Shown: positions 32,590 to 41,117 of the stretch, one piece after another
Position numbering within the stretch: the stretch's first letter is position 1
Layout of the letters: the number at the start of each line of letters is the position of its first letter
Source: Xenorhabdus griffiniae
Lineage (GTDB): Bacteria; Pseudomonadota; Gammaproteobacteria; Enterobacterales; Enterobacteriaceae
DNA length: 64,000 bases
Direction: 5' to 3'
Assembly: GCF_015163655.1 (NCBI RefSeq)
Contig: NZ_JADEUF010000001.1
Location: 81,078 to 145,077, forward strand
Made by a program: the position numbers and the translations under genes
The notes under the pieces: model-generated
What the model was told of the DNA's origin: nothing
What the model saw: the letters and a program-made list of their open reading frames with translations, nothing else
The model's database searches: none

Positions 32590-32643
32590 GTGTAGTTTCA
32601 TGTTATTAAATAAAAAACCGAACAACAGTAAGGTGAATAACTT

Positions 32644-32943
32644 ATGAAAACTAGGCTATTTAAATTAGCAGCTTTTAAGGCTGCACTCATTTCATCTTTA
32701 TTAGTAAATTCAGTATTAGCTAATTCTGGCACTGTTCAATTTTCAGGTGAAATTGTGTCCCCTCCTTGTGTAGTGCATACCAAAGATGAAAAAGCTGAAG
32801 TGCGTTGCTTTATTGAGAATAAAGAAACAATAAAAGCAGTAAACCCTCAAACATTAAAAGGAGTATTGAAAACTAATCAAAGCAATATTTCCGTTAACCG
32901 CCTAAGTAAAAATGTAGCAATTTTAATTATTACGCATCATTAG
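32644..32943 (+). CDS. secreted protein with a pilin-like N-terminus, 99 aa
   Basis: Signal peptide (KAALISSLLVNSVLA), then NSGTVQFSGEIVSPPCVV, which strongly resembles the mature N-terminus of chaperone-usher pilins (GxVxFxGxIxxxxC). The rest does not reach pilin length (about 150-180 aa) and lacks the usual C-terminal beta strand, so it may be truncated or a pilin-derived secreted protein. TAAGGTG precedes ATG within the shared leader. No usher or chaperone is in the window. Confidence 0.7.
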   Translation: MKTRLFKLAAFKAALISSLLVNSVLANSGTVQFSGEIVSPPCVVHTKDEKAEVRCFIENKETIKAVNPQTLKGVLKTNQSNISVNRLSKNVAILIITHH

Positions 32944-32995
32944 ATGGCTGCATAATACGGAGGTTTTTTATTACCTGAATATAGGAAAAACAATA

Positions 32996-33238
32996 ATGAG
33001 TGAGAAAATAAAAGTAGTAATTTCAGCGGAAGCTCGCGTTCATTTTAGAAAAATCGTCGAAATGGATGTAACTGACTACGATAAATATTGGGAGCTATTG
33101 GATTCTAATAAGCGGAACAGTGAAATTGATAGTGAGTTAGCTGGAATAGTATATAAATATGGTTTTGATACGCACGCTGACCGCATTGAGGACAATGACG
33201 AATTAGGAGAAATTCAATTCGATGCTGTGGATGAATAA
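32996..33238 (+). CDS. hypothetical acidic protein, 80 aa
   Basis: MSEKIKVVISAEARVHFRKI, then an acidic body (DNDELGEIQFDAVDE). ATAGGA lies about 12 nt before ATG. It is one of a series of short plus-strand genes in the islet that interrupts the T4SS operon. The look is phage- or plasmid-accessory. No family recognised. Confidence 0.6.
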   Translation: MSEKIKVVISAEARVHFRKIVEMDVTDYDKYWELLDSNKRNSEIDSELAGIVYKYGFDTHADRIEDNDELGEIQFDAVDE

Positions 33239-33357
33239 CAGGAGGGCTTATGGAGTTGGTTAAATGTTTCGATAGGTTGCCTGCCTGACTGATTTAGATA
33301 CACCAGCTTTTGGCGGGCAAAGGGACGTCATGTCCGTGGGTGACTGACGAAGAGCAA

Positions 33358-33597
33358 ATGATTTTAAAAACCGTGAATAAAATGAAAATAAAAGGAAATT
33401 TAAAAAATTGTCCTAAGTGTGAAAGTACAGCGGGTTTTTATGTGTTAGTAAAAATAGTTCGACACTCATCAGACCATTTTAATTTTGATGGGGAATATTT
33501 AGATAACACTAAGATTTGGGACACCATTAAAACAACACAAGAAAAAATAGCATATTGTAATCAATGTAACTGCAAAATAGGTATAGCTAGATCTTAA
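33358..33597 (+). CDS. zinc-ribbon-like protein, about 79 aa
   Basis: Carries CPKCES near the N-terminus and CNQCNCK near the C-terminus, spaced by about 50 residues, consistent with a four-cysteine zinc site. The start is uncertain: the open frame extends to 33310 with a TTG, while ATG 33358 or ATG 33382 gives a compact protein. AGAG precedes 33358. Function unknown. Confidence 0.55.
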   Translation: MILKTVNKMKIKGNLKNCPKCESTAGFYVLVKIVRHSSDHFNFDGEYLDNTKIWDTIKTTQEKIAYCNQCNCKIGIARS

Positions 33598-33660
33598 TAG
33601 GGGGGTAAAATAAGTATCGAGAAATTAGCTGAGTTCCAAAAAACCAAACCTGTAGCCTAC

Positions 33661-33801
33661 ATGGTATTTGATGAAAAATATAGCGAAGTTCTTGCATATA
33701 GAACATGTGAACAATTGGCAAATAAAGCGGCTGAAACTTATAACTTATCACCAGGATATTGCTGCAAAGTTATCCCACTGTACAGCTATCCAGGAAAATA
33801 A
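33661..33801 (+). CDS. small protein, possibly starting from a non-ATG codon upstream
   Basis: The 46-codon frame from ATG 33661 is MVFDEKYSEVLAYRTCEQLA, ending YSYPGK. The same frame continues upstream as ISIEKLAEFQKTKPVAY, which reads like a natural N-terminus, starting at ATA 33610 directly after GGGGGT. A former ATG may have become ATA (33610-33612), or a rare start is used. The ATG at 33661 has no ribosome site. Translated by hand. Confidence 0.5.
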   Translation: MVFDEKYSEVLAYRTCEQLANKAAETYNLSPGYCCKVIPLYSYPGK

Positions 33802-33814
33802 ATAGGACAGAAAA

Positions 33815-34165
33815 ATGATGAATACCACATTTAATATAAATAAAAAAGAAGCTGAAAAATACCTTAAAGTAAAACCAGAATTTTTTAATATTGAACAGTT
33901 AAGAGATTGGGTGACAGATATCGTTGCATTAAATCTTCAAAAAATAAAGTTTCCAGAATCCGGGATTACAGTGAACATCACTGAGCTGTATCTAAATCAA
34001 AATCAAATTGATGTAACCAGAGAGGAAGCCGAAAAATACCTTGAAATAAGACCTAATTTTTTTAGCGTTGAACAACTAAAGGATTGGATAACAGATAGCA
34101 TCGTACTAGTCCTTCAAAAGGTAAAATTTCCAGAATCAGAAATTACAGTAAACATCATTGAGTGA
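33815..34165 (+). CDS. hypothetical protein with internal duplication, 116 aa
   Basis: Made of two tandem repeats of about 53 residues: KKEAEKYLKVKPEFFNIEQL then LRDWVTDIVALNLQKIKFPE, and REEAEKYLEIRPNFFSVEQL then LKDWITDSIVLVLQKVKFPE, each ending ITVNI. The similarity extends to DNA level, implying a recent duplication. AGGAC precedes ATG. A terminator follows at 34179-34202. No known domain; probably a small helical module acting as a pair. Confidence 0.65.
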   Translation: MMNTTFNINKKEAEKYLKVKPEFFNIEQLRDWVTDIVALNLQKIKFPESGITVNITELYLNQNQIDVTREEAEKYLEIRPNFFSVEQLKDWITDSIVLVLQKVKFPESEITVNIIE

Positions 34166-34178
34166 CATAATAAAAGAG

Positions 34179-34202
34179 ACGGCGGGGATGCACCCCCGCC
34201 GT
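34179..34202 (+). terminator. GC-rich hairpin
   Basis: ACGGCGGGG/CCCCGCCGT with a short loop, 11 nt past the stop of the duplicated-domain gene. The sequence after it (AATGATAAAACC) has no proper T-run, so termination strength is uncertain. Confidence 0.55.
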
Positions 34203-34237
34203 AATGATAAAACCATATTTTATTATGGAGACTAAAA

Positions 34238-34477
34238 ATGCCACATAGTTATTGTATCAGTAAAAAAGCATATCACCAACAACCCACTAATCTAGATAAC
34301 CCACGACTATCTGATTTACCATTATTAAGTGTTGAACAGTACGAGGAAATCATCTTTAAAAGACCGATGATGATTGATGGTATAGCCAACATGATGAATT
34401 TAGCTATGGTATACCAAAAATGCAACAAACGTTTTATCACTAATGACAATTTTGTTTCGGGGGGAAACACGGTATAA
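34238..34477 (+). CDS. hypothetical protein, 79 aa
   Basis: Soluble protein (MPHSYCISKKAYHQQPTNLD, then LLSVEQYEEIIFKRPMMIDG) with no recognised domain. ATGGAG lies about 9 nt before ATG. It ends facing the convergent TIGR03747-type gene, separated by a strong bidirectional hairpin. Last gene of the plus-strand islet. Confidence 0.55.
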   Translation: MPHSYCISKKAYHQQPTNLDNPRLSDLPLLSVEQYEEIIFKRPMMIDGIANMMNLAMVYQKCNKRFITNDNFVSGGNTV

Positions 34478-34516
34478 AAGAGTAAAAGAACTGACGCGCC
34501 TAACGGCTTGTCTGCT

Positions 34517-34555
34517 GACTCAGGCAGGCAAAAACAAGTTTTACCTGCCTGAGTC
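34517..34555. terminator. bidirectional terminator-like hairpin between convergent genes
   Basis: 12-bp perfect arms GACTCAGGCAGG/CCTGCCTGAGTC around an A/T-rich 15-nt loop. It lies between the plus-strand islet and the minus-strand T4SS operon end at 34569. Confidence 0.6.
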
Positions 34556-34568
34556 CAGCTCGATCTAA

Positions 34569-35336
34569 CTACAAATACTTTTTAAATGATGCCGTCATCA
34601 CTGTAACCGCCGTCCCTAACAAAATTGCGGCTGGTAACAGCAATAAATTGGGATATACCGCAGAAGGCCAGGACAGATAAGTCATACATGGCACATAAAA
34701 AGCAGGTTTCACAAAACGCTTAGCGTGATGATAAACAAAACTCGATTCATACCCCGCCCCGTAACGCCGTAGATCCCGCCGACCCAGCCCTTCAACCATA
34801 GCAACTAAAAGTACCAGAATAAACAAAGGAATGGACAAAACTAAGATGGTGACTCTAATCAGGAAAGTGACGGTAACAAAAACTGATGCCAGAAGATAAG
34901 ATTTAAGTATTTCAAATGCCTTTTGGCTCCAACCGGTTAACTCCCTAACGATTCCATTATTGCTTGTTGCTTGTTCCTGGTAAACGCTTTGGAACCAAGC
35001 CATAATTCCACTATCTACAAATAGCCATGTATAAACAGACTCAATACCGTAGCTAAGAGTTTGTGAGGGGGAAGACATGAATAAGCTACGAGTAAACTCT
35101 GATGATAAATACCCACCTTCAGTTAGCATAACTTGCCGACTATGTTCAGCGCCTTGTTCTGACCAAAAAAAAGCGATTCCTATCCACTCAATAATGCAGC
35201 TAAAGAGTAATGATGCTAGCAGCATGCCAATCAGATTCAGAGGAAAGTGCCATAGCACTTTAGCAAATACACCTGGTTCCTTTACTGGGCGGGAAGATTC
35301 TGAAACACTAGGCTTTACCTGTTGATGCTGAGCCAT
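34569..35336 (-). CDS. ICE membrane protein, TIGR03747 family
   Basis: 255-aa inner-membrane protein encoded after the coupling protein in GI-T4SS loci. Helices lie near residues 30-55, 150-185 (FVTVTFLIRVTILVLSIPLFILVLLVAMVEGLGRRDLRRY, quoted in part as key GLGRRDLRRYGAG) and 215-250. The GLGRRDLRR segment is a family hallmark. ATG 35336 follows AGGAG at 6 nt and overlaps the traD end by 29 nt. Confidence 0.87.
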   Translation of the reverse strand: MAQHQQVKPSVSESSRPVKEPGVFAKVLWHFPLNLIGMLLASLLFSCIIEWIGIAFFWSEQGAEHSRQVMLTEGGYLSSEFTRSLFMSSPSQTLSYGIESVYTWLFVDSGIMAWFQSVYQEQATSNNGIVRELTGWSQKAFEILKSYLLASVFVTVTFLIRVTILVLSIPLFILVLLVAMVEGLGRRDLRRYGAGYESSFVYHHAKRFVKPAFYVPCMTYLSWPSAVYPNLLLLPAAILLGTAVTVMTASFKKYL

Positions 35337-37461
35337 TTCCCTCTCCTTCATCATCTTCTGATAACTGAATGGTTACTTCTTCCTGCATATCATTAGATAT
35401 TCCACTTGCAGACCACCAAGAATCACCTGTGCGATAATTCTTACGCATATACTCTTCTATCTTTTTCAGGTTCTCCGGCATTAATACATCATCTTTACCA
35501 TCAGGAAGAGGCATTCTAATTTTCCATAATTTTCCCCCCTCCAATAATGCGAACGCTTGCCCTTTCGGTAACCTGATGATATCGGCTGGAGTTAATACGG
35601 GTTTAGCCACCATACTCACCCTATCTTGTGTATTAGATGTAAAATCGCTTCCTTGCCCTGGATTAGAAATATCAGTAATACCTGATACCAATGTCTTAGT
35701 GTATACATCAACTTCTGGCAACTGCTCAGTAAGCAATTCAGCCGTGGCCTTTTCCCTGACTCGCAACATGATTAGTGTATTGAAGTTCCCAGTTACCTGA
35801 GCTGATTTTGCCGCGTTCCCAAGGCGGGCTTCTATATCAGACCATGTTTGTGTATATGCTGTAACCTCAATACCAGCACCACCGCTTTTATTCAATAATG
35901 GAATAAACTCATCGCCCATTAATTCGTTGAATTCGTCACAATGTAAGCTAATAGGTAATTTTTTTATCTTATCGCCGTCGGGTAAACCGTCATGTACTCC
36001 AAATTTATATATGTGCCCAGCATATGAGACAAGATCCGCAAACATTGAATTGCCTACTGCCGCCGCCACTTCAGCATCAGACAAAGCATCAAGCCCGATA
36101 TAAACGATGCCTTGTTTTCTGATAACCTGTTGCCAATCAAACATTGGACGAGGATCACTCATATCATCATAATCTGGTGATAAAAGTGCAGCAGTTTTTC
36201 CCGTTGTTAGCTTTTCTAGCAAAGGCAGAAGAGAAGCTACGATCTTATCAAAATAAGTACGGTCATAGCGTATAGCACTGCGTAAACCGTCCAGAATGGG
36301 ATCATATAATTTTTTTCCCTCTTCTGAAGTTAAGGCCAATTCAATAGCCCAGATAGCTACACCAGTTGGATCACTCTGCATGTGGCGAGGAATATCATTT
36401 TCTGTCAATACATTCTTCGCATTTTCTATTTGCGCAAACAAAGCAGGCAATCTTTCTTCAATGATTTTTAATGAATAAGTTTGATAAAGTTCGCCAATGT
36501 TAGTGACATAACGCAAAATCAATCCGTAATCAGGGCGTTGTCCTAGTGCAACCAGTGCCCTAGCAACAATATTCACAAATCTCCATGCAAATGCACGAAA
36601 CGCCGCACTGTTACCTTCCCCTGATAACTGCCCCGCAACCCTACTTGCTACCTCTGAAACACGTCCAAATCGCCCTACGGCATTGTAACGGGCGCTAATA
36701 TCAGGCCAACCCAAATGAAAAATATAAAGTTCTTCACTGCGCCCAGCACGGTGAGCTTCAGCCCATACACGTTTTAAAAGATCCGCGTCTCCTTTTGGAT
36801 CGAATACAATAGTAACATTGCCACGTCTAATATCTTGTGTAATCAACAACTCTGCTAGTCTTGTTTTACCAACACGAGTCGTCCCCAATATCAAAGCATG
36901 GCCTACACGTTCGCGTAAATCCATAGAAACATTAGTTTCATCTGGTTCTATACCGTGTAAAACCGGATTACCACCGACTGGCGGTAATGGGCGAACCGGG
37001 TTAAGTATGCTATCCGACTGTAATAAGCGACAAATACGCGGGTAACGAAATTCGAAACGTTGTTCAAATTTTCGTGCTAATTGGTAATGTTTCGGCGGTT
37101 GAATGTAATGTTCAACTTCAGGGCGCTGTGTCTCTAATAACCTCTGTGTGTGTTTTTGTAGCCATATAAAGCCCTTACCTAAAAACAGTCTTTGATTACT
37201 AATTGGGATTTGGTTTGATGACATAATATATAGCGGTAACCTGCGTAAGTTACACCTATAGCGTAAAACTCGCCATCCTTGATGGGCACGGATAGTAGCA
37301 AAACAGGCAAATGCTCCTGCTGTTACATAACTAACTGACGGAGCCAGCGCCACAGCCCAGGGAGCAACTACACAAACATAAGCAGCCCCCATCGCTGCAA
37401 TAGCTGAATTAAATTCGACGGCCGGACGTAATAGTGCCTCAATAACATAACGATCACTCAT
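35308..37461 (-). CDS. traD: T4SS coupling protein, TraD/VirD4 type
   Basis: 717-aa inner-membrane ATPase that brings relaxase-bound DNA to the channel. Two N-terminal helices (about residues 20-60), Walker A LGTTRVGKTRL (about 190), VTIVFDPKGDADLL, Walker B ISLHCDEFNELMG (about 505), then VTAYTQTWSDIEAR. The C-terminus is acidic (QLSEDDEGEGNG), a region often used for relaxase contact. The ATG overlaps the upstream stop by 4 nt. Intact. Confidence 0.93.
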   Translation of the reverse strand: MSDRYVIEALLRPAVEFNSAIAAMGAAYVCVVAPWAVALAPSVSYVTAGAFACFATIRAHQGWRVLRYRCNLRRLPLYIMSSNQIPISNQRLFLGKGFIWLQKHTQRLLETQRPEVEHYIQPPKHYQLARKFEQRFEFRYPRICRLLQSDSILNPVRPLPPVGGNPVLHGIEPDETNVSMDLRERVGHALILGTTRVGKTRLAELLITQDIRRGNVTIVFDPKGDADLLKRVWAEAHRAGRSEELYIFHLGWPDISARYNAVGRFGRVSEVASRVAGQLSGEGNSAAFRAFAWRFVNIVARALVALGQRPDYGLILRYVTNIGELYQTYSLKIIEERLPALFAQIENAKNVLTENDIPRHMQSDPTGVAIWAIELALTSEEGKKLYDPILDGLRSAIRYDRTYFDKIVASLLPLLEKLTTGKTAALLSPDYDDMSDPRPMFDWQQVIRKQGIVYIGLDALSDAEVAAAVGNSMFADLVSYAGHIYKFGVHDGLPDGDKIKKLPISLHCDEFNELMGDEFIPLLNKSGGAGIEVTAYTQTWSDIEARLGNAAKSAQVTGNFNTLIMLRVREKATAELLTEQLPEVDVYTKTLVSGITDISNPGQGSDFTSNTQDRVSMVAKPVLTPADIIRLPKGQAFALLEGGKLWKIRMPLPDGKDDVLMPENLKKIEEYMRKNYRTGDSWWSASGISNDMQEEVTIQLSEDDEGEGNGSASTGKA

Positions 37462-38024
37462 AAAATGAAATCCCCAGACAGTAAATTTAACAACCGCTTT
37501 CCACTGATAATATAGATTGGGTAATTAATGCTGTAATAAATACTTTTTCCCCCAGTTCTCCCTGCATGAATAAATAAGCCTCCACAGTTCATTTGTTGCA
37601 AAATTTCGCCGAATTCTTCAATGTGTTTAGGATTAATCGCCTGACTATATCTTTTAGCTTGAATAAGAAAGCACTTGCCTTTTATCCAAACTTTCCCATC
37701 TATTTCTCCACCTCCGCTATAGCTTTTATTACGCTTAACTTTAAAACCCTGCTTCTTAAATGCCAGTAATAACAACTCTTCAAATACATAAGGATTAATT
37801 TGTCGTAAATACTTTAATCGACTTCCGTCATTTCTAAGACTTGGTAGCTTTTTCAAAACCTTCTCTGCTGTTTTATAATAGCTACGATGTCTGGTTGATT
37901 TTTTAGAAAAAAAATGTTCAGTAACATGGTTAATAATCAAAACAACACAAATAAATAAAATACCCAGCAATAAGAAAAACAACGAGTTTTCAACCACCGC
38001 CGCATGTAAAGGAGTCGGAATCAT
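37458..38024 (-). CDS. membrane-anchored restriction-endonuclease-like (Mrr-type) protein
   Basis: 188 aa. One N-terminal membrane helix (SLFFLLLGILFICVVLIINHV), then a PD-(D/E)xK-type fold: YVFEELLLLAFKKQGFKV, GGGEIDGKVWIKGKCFLIQAKRY (key residues E/D of GEIDG and QAK). Such genes sit between the TIGR03765-type gene and traD in many PFGI-1-type ICEs. It is probably a DNA nuclease acting near the channel. Catalytic residues appear present; the true substrate is unknown. Confidence 0.83.
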   Translation of the reverse strand: MIPTPLHAAVVENSLFFLLLGILFICVVLIINHVTEHFFSKKSTRHRSYYKTAEKVLKKLPSLRNDGSRLKYLRQINPYVFEELLLLAFKKQGFKVKRNKSYSGGGEIDGKVWIKGKCFLIQAKRYSQAINPKHIEEFGEILQQMNCGGLFIHAGRTGGKSIYYSINYPIYIISGKRLLNLLSGDFIL

Positions 38025-38542
38025 TATGGAACCTGCTGAGTTAGCCCCGTTTCAGTGATCAATACAGGGTAATGTGTTAGTTGCAATCGAATGGCTAAAT
38101 CACTACCGGATATAGGGGAAATTACACCTTCTTTATAAAGGTGTTTTAACTTATAAAAAGAATCAGCGTTATCAACGTTGACTACCATCCCCACCGCATT
38201 TAATGCCTGTAATTTATCAGCATTCTGGCTCAACCAAGTTAGAGATAGTTCATCATCACCAACCAGAAATAATGCTCCTATTCCTGGTAAATTTAAAAGC
38301 CGATTTTGTACTATCCCAGGAACCATTTCAGGTGTTTTTATTGGCAAAACCATCTCAAATGACGGTAATTCTGGAACAGCCTTATTAAGGGGTGACTCGC
38401 TCCATTCATTTAGTTCATTATTTATCGCATCAAAATAATAGGAAGTACTGTCCCCTCCAAAATCAGCAACTACTTCCAACTCTGATAAGGCTGTGAAACT
38501 TATTGCATACAGTAATAAAGCAGAAATTAATTTAAGTTTCAT
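38024..38542 (-). CDS. ICE conjugation protein, TIGR03765 family
   Basis: 172-aa exported protein (signal LISALLLYAISFTALS), then LEVVADFGGDSTSYYFDAIN, a family hallmark, and a C-terminal PISGSDLAIRLQLTHYPVLIT. ATG 38542 has AAAGG 7 nt before it. It overlaps the transglycosylase stop and ends overlapping the Mrr-type ATG. Role in the mating apparatus not established. Confidence 0.86.
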   Translation of the reverse strand: MKLKLISALLLYAISFTALSELEVVADFGGDSTSYYFDAINNELNEWSESPLNKAVPELPSFEMVLPIKTPEMVPGIVQNRLLNLPGIGALFLVGDDELSLTWLSQNADKLQALNAVGMVVNVDNADSFYKLKHLYKEGVISPISGSDLAIRLQLTHYPVLITETGLTQQVP

Positions 38543-39105
38543 TGTGTTACCTTTGGTTCGATCCATACCACTTCGGCCATTACCGGAGCTAATGAAGATA
38601 ATTTTTTCTTCACCCCAGACTTATACCTATCAGCTGGGGCGCCACCTTTAGGATGGTGATAACAACCAGCCGCTTCTACCCAGCTTCCTGGATTAAGTTC
38701 ATAACAAAAACGTAATATACGGGCTGCTACATGGAGGTTGGTATAAGGATCAAATGCTTCCCATGTAGAAGAAAAATGGTGTCCATTCCAACCCCAATTA
38801 ACTTGTGCAATTCCAATATCAATTCTTTTCATAGAGTGTGTTTTAGAAAAAGTTTTTAATGCTTGCCATGCTGCTAAACGGGTTTCATAGCGATACCCCT
38901 TACCTGCTACATTAATCGTCCATGGCCATGGCCTCACTCCTTGAGGTAATTTGTAAGAAGACTCAGCTAAAGCCAGTGAATACAACATTTCGGGTGGTAC
39001 TCCTTCAGTCTGAGCTACTTGGCGATAGCCTAGGGGTACTTCCTGCTGATTTGCCGTGCAGCACGAGGATATAAACAACACCCCATAGAACCATAGGTGT
39101 TTCAT
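38539..39105 (-). CDS. lytic transglycosylase (VirB1-like, SLT family)
   Basis: 188-aa periplasmic peptidoglycan-cleaving enzyme. Signal region with Cys (LFISSCCTA), then the SLT catalytic Glu in YSLALAESSYKLP, RIDIGIAQVNWGWNG, and AARILRFCYELN. It opens the cell wall locally for assembly of the conjugation channel. It follows the TIGR03759-type gene by 12 nt in the standard order. Confidence 0.9.
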   Translation of the reverse strand: MKHLWFYGVLFISSCCTANQQEVPLGYRQVAQTEGVPPEMLYSLALAESSYKLPQGVRPWPWTINVAGKGYRYETRLAAWQALKTFSKTHSMKRIDIGIAQVNWGWNGHHFSSTWEAFDPYTNLHVAARILRFCYELNPGSWVEAAGCYHHPKGGAPADRYKSGVKKKLSSLAPVMAEVVWIEPKVTQ

Positions 39106-39117
39106 AATATTCCCTCA

Positions 39118-39840
39118 TTAAAATGCTGCGACTTGCCAGCCACCATTAGAATTTTGCTGTAAAACAATTGGCATTCGCATTTCGCCGTATTTCATCCAAC
39201 GCCCTTCATCATGATTTAATGTAATTTCTTTTGCTTTCACTCGTTCAATAGGAATTTTTTTTGCATTCGCCCATTCTCGAATACGGCTATCGTCACCTCT
39301 GCTATCAACAACATAAATATCAACAGGGCGCCTCTCTGCTAGAATAGCAGCTAACCGAGCATCACATTGTGTACAATCATCTATACGAACAAATAGCGCT
39401 AATCTTCCTTGTGTATCATTCGCAATACCCGCAGGGCTTCCTAAATTAACAGGCAAAATGCTAGGGTATAAACGTTTCCAAGCAGCATCCACTTCACGTT
39501 GAAAGCGCAGTTCTTTTTCAACACGCAGATATTCTTGCTGAACCCATAGCTCAGCCAAACGCTTACGTTCTGCATCGCTTTGTGCTTCAATGCCTAAAAC
39601 AGTTATCGGATCTAACCCTGGTGATTGAATTCCCCTACGACCTTTCATTATTCCCTGATAACGAGTGTAATCTTCTGTATTGAGTCCCCAATCTTTTCCG
39701 ACGTTCTGTGATTTTAATTGGCTCAACACTTCTTTCAGGACGTTCTCCGTAGACGTTGATACAGAATCATTTTTCTCTGCCACTGCACAAGGAACAATCC
39801 CTAATAGGAAAACCGTTAGTGCAATATTTTTCATTTTCAT
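39118..39840 (-). CDS. ICE conjugation protein, TIGR03759 family
   Basis: 240-aa exported protein (signal IALTVFLLGIVPCAVA). The block WGLNTEDYTRYQGIMKGRRG and SPGLDPITVLGIEAQS define the family. A later segment with CTQCDARLAAIL plus VDIYVVDSRGDD looks thioredoxin-like with a CxxC pair. It is usually near the start of the transfer cluster. Cellular function not determined. Confidence 0.88.
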   Translation of the reverse strand: MKMKNIALTVFLLGIVPCAVAEKNDSVSTSTENVLKEVLSQLKSQNVGKDWGLNTEDYTRYQGIMKGRRGIQSPGLDPITVLGIEAQSDAERKRLAELWVQQEYLRVEKELRFQREVDAAWKRLYPSILPVNLGSPAGIANDTQGRLALFVRIDDCTQCDARLAAILAERRPVDIYVVDSRGDDSRIREWANAKKIPIERVKAKEITLNHDEGRWMKYGEMRMPIVLQQNSNGGWQVAAF

Positions 39841-39849
39841 GTGGTTACC

Positions 39850-40533
39850 TTATTTAGCAGGTAGTATTAGTGAACGTCCTTTCGAAGTAAATTTAGCACT
39901 TTCACCAGACATATGAATCAATTTCCAGCCTTGAACTTCTTCACCAATATCAATTAACTGGAGCTGTGACAGGGACGTAACATTATTAGGAACAACAACA
40001 GCAAATGCGTTTCCACCTCTGTACTCGATGCCAGAAAAAGTAAAGGGCACCTGTGACTGAGATAATTGGCGAGGTTTATCACTGGTACTTTTATAAACAG
40101 GTCTTATTGTTTTTTTGGCCTCTGAAATACCAGATAACTTCTCTTTCAAAACTTCTAATTGTTTTTCATATTTTTTCTGACTACTCTCCAATAAAGACAA
40201 CAAACTTTCCATTTCCTGAAAACGGACCTCCCAATTTTTGGAACGAGAATTAACCTCTTCTATTTTTTCGCTTAAAAATGAGAGTGTTTTGCTTTGTTTA
40301 TTAATACGCTCTTCCAAAGCCAAAAGTTGATTCTCCCACTGTTTCTTAAACTGAGAAAATTCACCTTCATTGATCAATTTCTGCTGATTTAACTCTAAAG
40401 ATTTAAGGCGGACATCAACCTCAGACATTTTTCCATTCATATTTGAATCTTTTTTAACAAACATCAACACAATAAAAACAACAAATAAAACTAATACCAA
40501 GCATAAAATGGTTTTCTTTATTGGAATACTCAT
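39850..40533 (-). CDS. membrane-anchored coiled-coil protein
   Basis: 227 aa from ATG 40533, which overlaps the PilL-like stop (ATGA). N-terminal membrane helix (TILCLVLVLFVVFIVLMFV), a coiled coil of about 100 residues (VRLKSLELNQQKL to LEVLKEKL), and a C-terminal globular part (FTFSGIEYRGGNAFAVVVPN). It is found beside pilL-like genes in this ICE class; a link to pili or the mating bridge is plausible but unproven. Confidence 0.72.
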   Translation of the reverse strand: MSIPIKKTILCLVLVLFVVFIVLMFVKKDSNMNGKMSEVDVRLKSLELNQQKLINEGEFSQFKKQWENQLLALEERINKQSKTLSFLSEKIEEVNSRSKNWEVRFQEMESLLSLLESSQKKYEKQLEVLKEKLSGISEAKKTIRPVYKSTSDKPRQLSQSQVPFTFSGIEYRGGNAFAVVVPNNVTSLSQLQLIDIGEEVQGWKLIHMSGESAKFTSKGRSLILPAK

Positions 40534-41117
40534 TTTTCTAACCATCCCCCTTTATTTTCTCTTTTTTCAAAAGTCTGTTTAATATCAACTAAAGGAGTAG
40601 AATTAGATGGTGCAGTATCGGCTACTTGCCATTGATATTTGGGTCTTAAACTGTGACATACAACACGCTGAACATCATCTACGTCTAATTTCCAAGCAGC
40701 TCCAGCCAACAGTTGCAATGCAACATTCAATTGCACTGGTCCTAATTGATAATGGGGAGCTGGCAAAGATTGTTGATAAAGCGTGTTAACTTGCCCACTT
40801 ACACTACACAAGCGATACCCTGATTGTCGTAAAGCATAACGCATTGCCTCACCAACAGTAACAGTCGGTTTTAGTGAGTTTGGCATCCTCAATTGAACCA
40901 CTTGTTTTAGCGGATAACGTTGTGCTATTTCTGGGGAGGTATCAACTAACAAATAACGATCATAGCGAACTACTTCGGGAGAGGATTGGTAAATATCAGG
41001 AAATTCAGAGGATACGTTATCTAAGGAAGTAGCCGGAGGTGCCACGGTAGCAGTTTGTTGCTTTACACAAGCCGTCAGAGTAAACGGAATTAATAACATT
41101 AGGGATAGTTTTTTCAT
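40530..41117 (-). CDS. pilL: PilL-like lipoprotein
   Basis: 195-aa lipoprotein, lipobox LTAC (Cys17). The domain VRYDRYLLVDTSPEIAQRYPLKQVVQL with VTVGEAMRYALRQSGYRLC is typical of the N-terminal domain of PilL from ICE type IVB pilus loci. In SPI-7-like elements pilL starts a pil operon; here only this gene is present and it leads straight into the transfer genes, so the pilus operon seems lost or located elsewhere. Confidence 0.8.
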   Translation of the reverse strand: MKKLSLMLLIPFTLTACVKQQTATVAPPATSLDNVSSEFPDIYQSSPEVVRYDRYLLVDTSPEIAQRYPLKQVVQLRMPNSLKPTVTVGEAMRYALRQSGYRLCSVSGQVNTLYQQSLPAPHYQLGPVQLNVALQLLAGAAWKLDVDDVQRVVCHSLRPKYQWQVADTAPSNSTPLVDIKQTFEKRENKGGWLEK

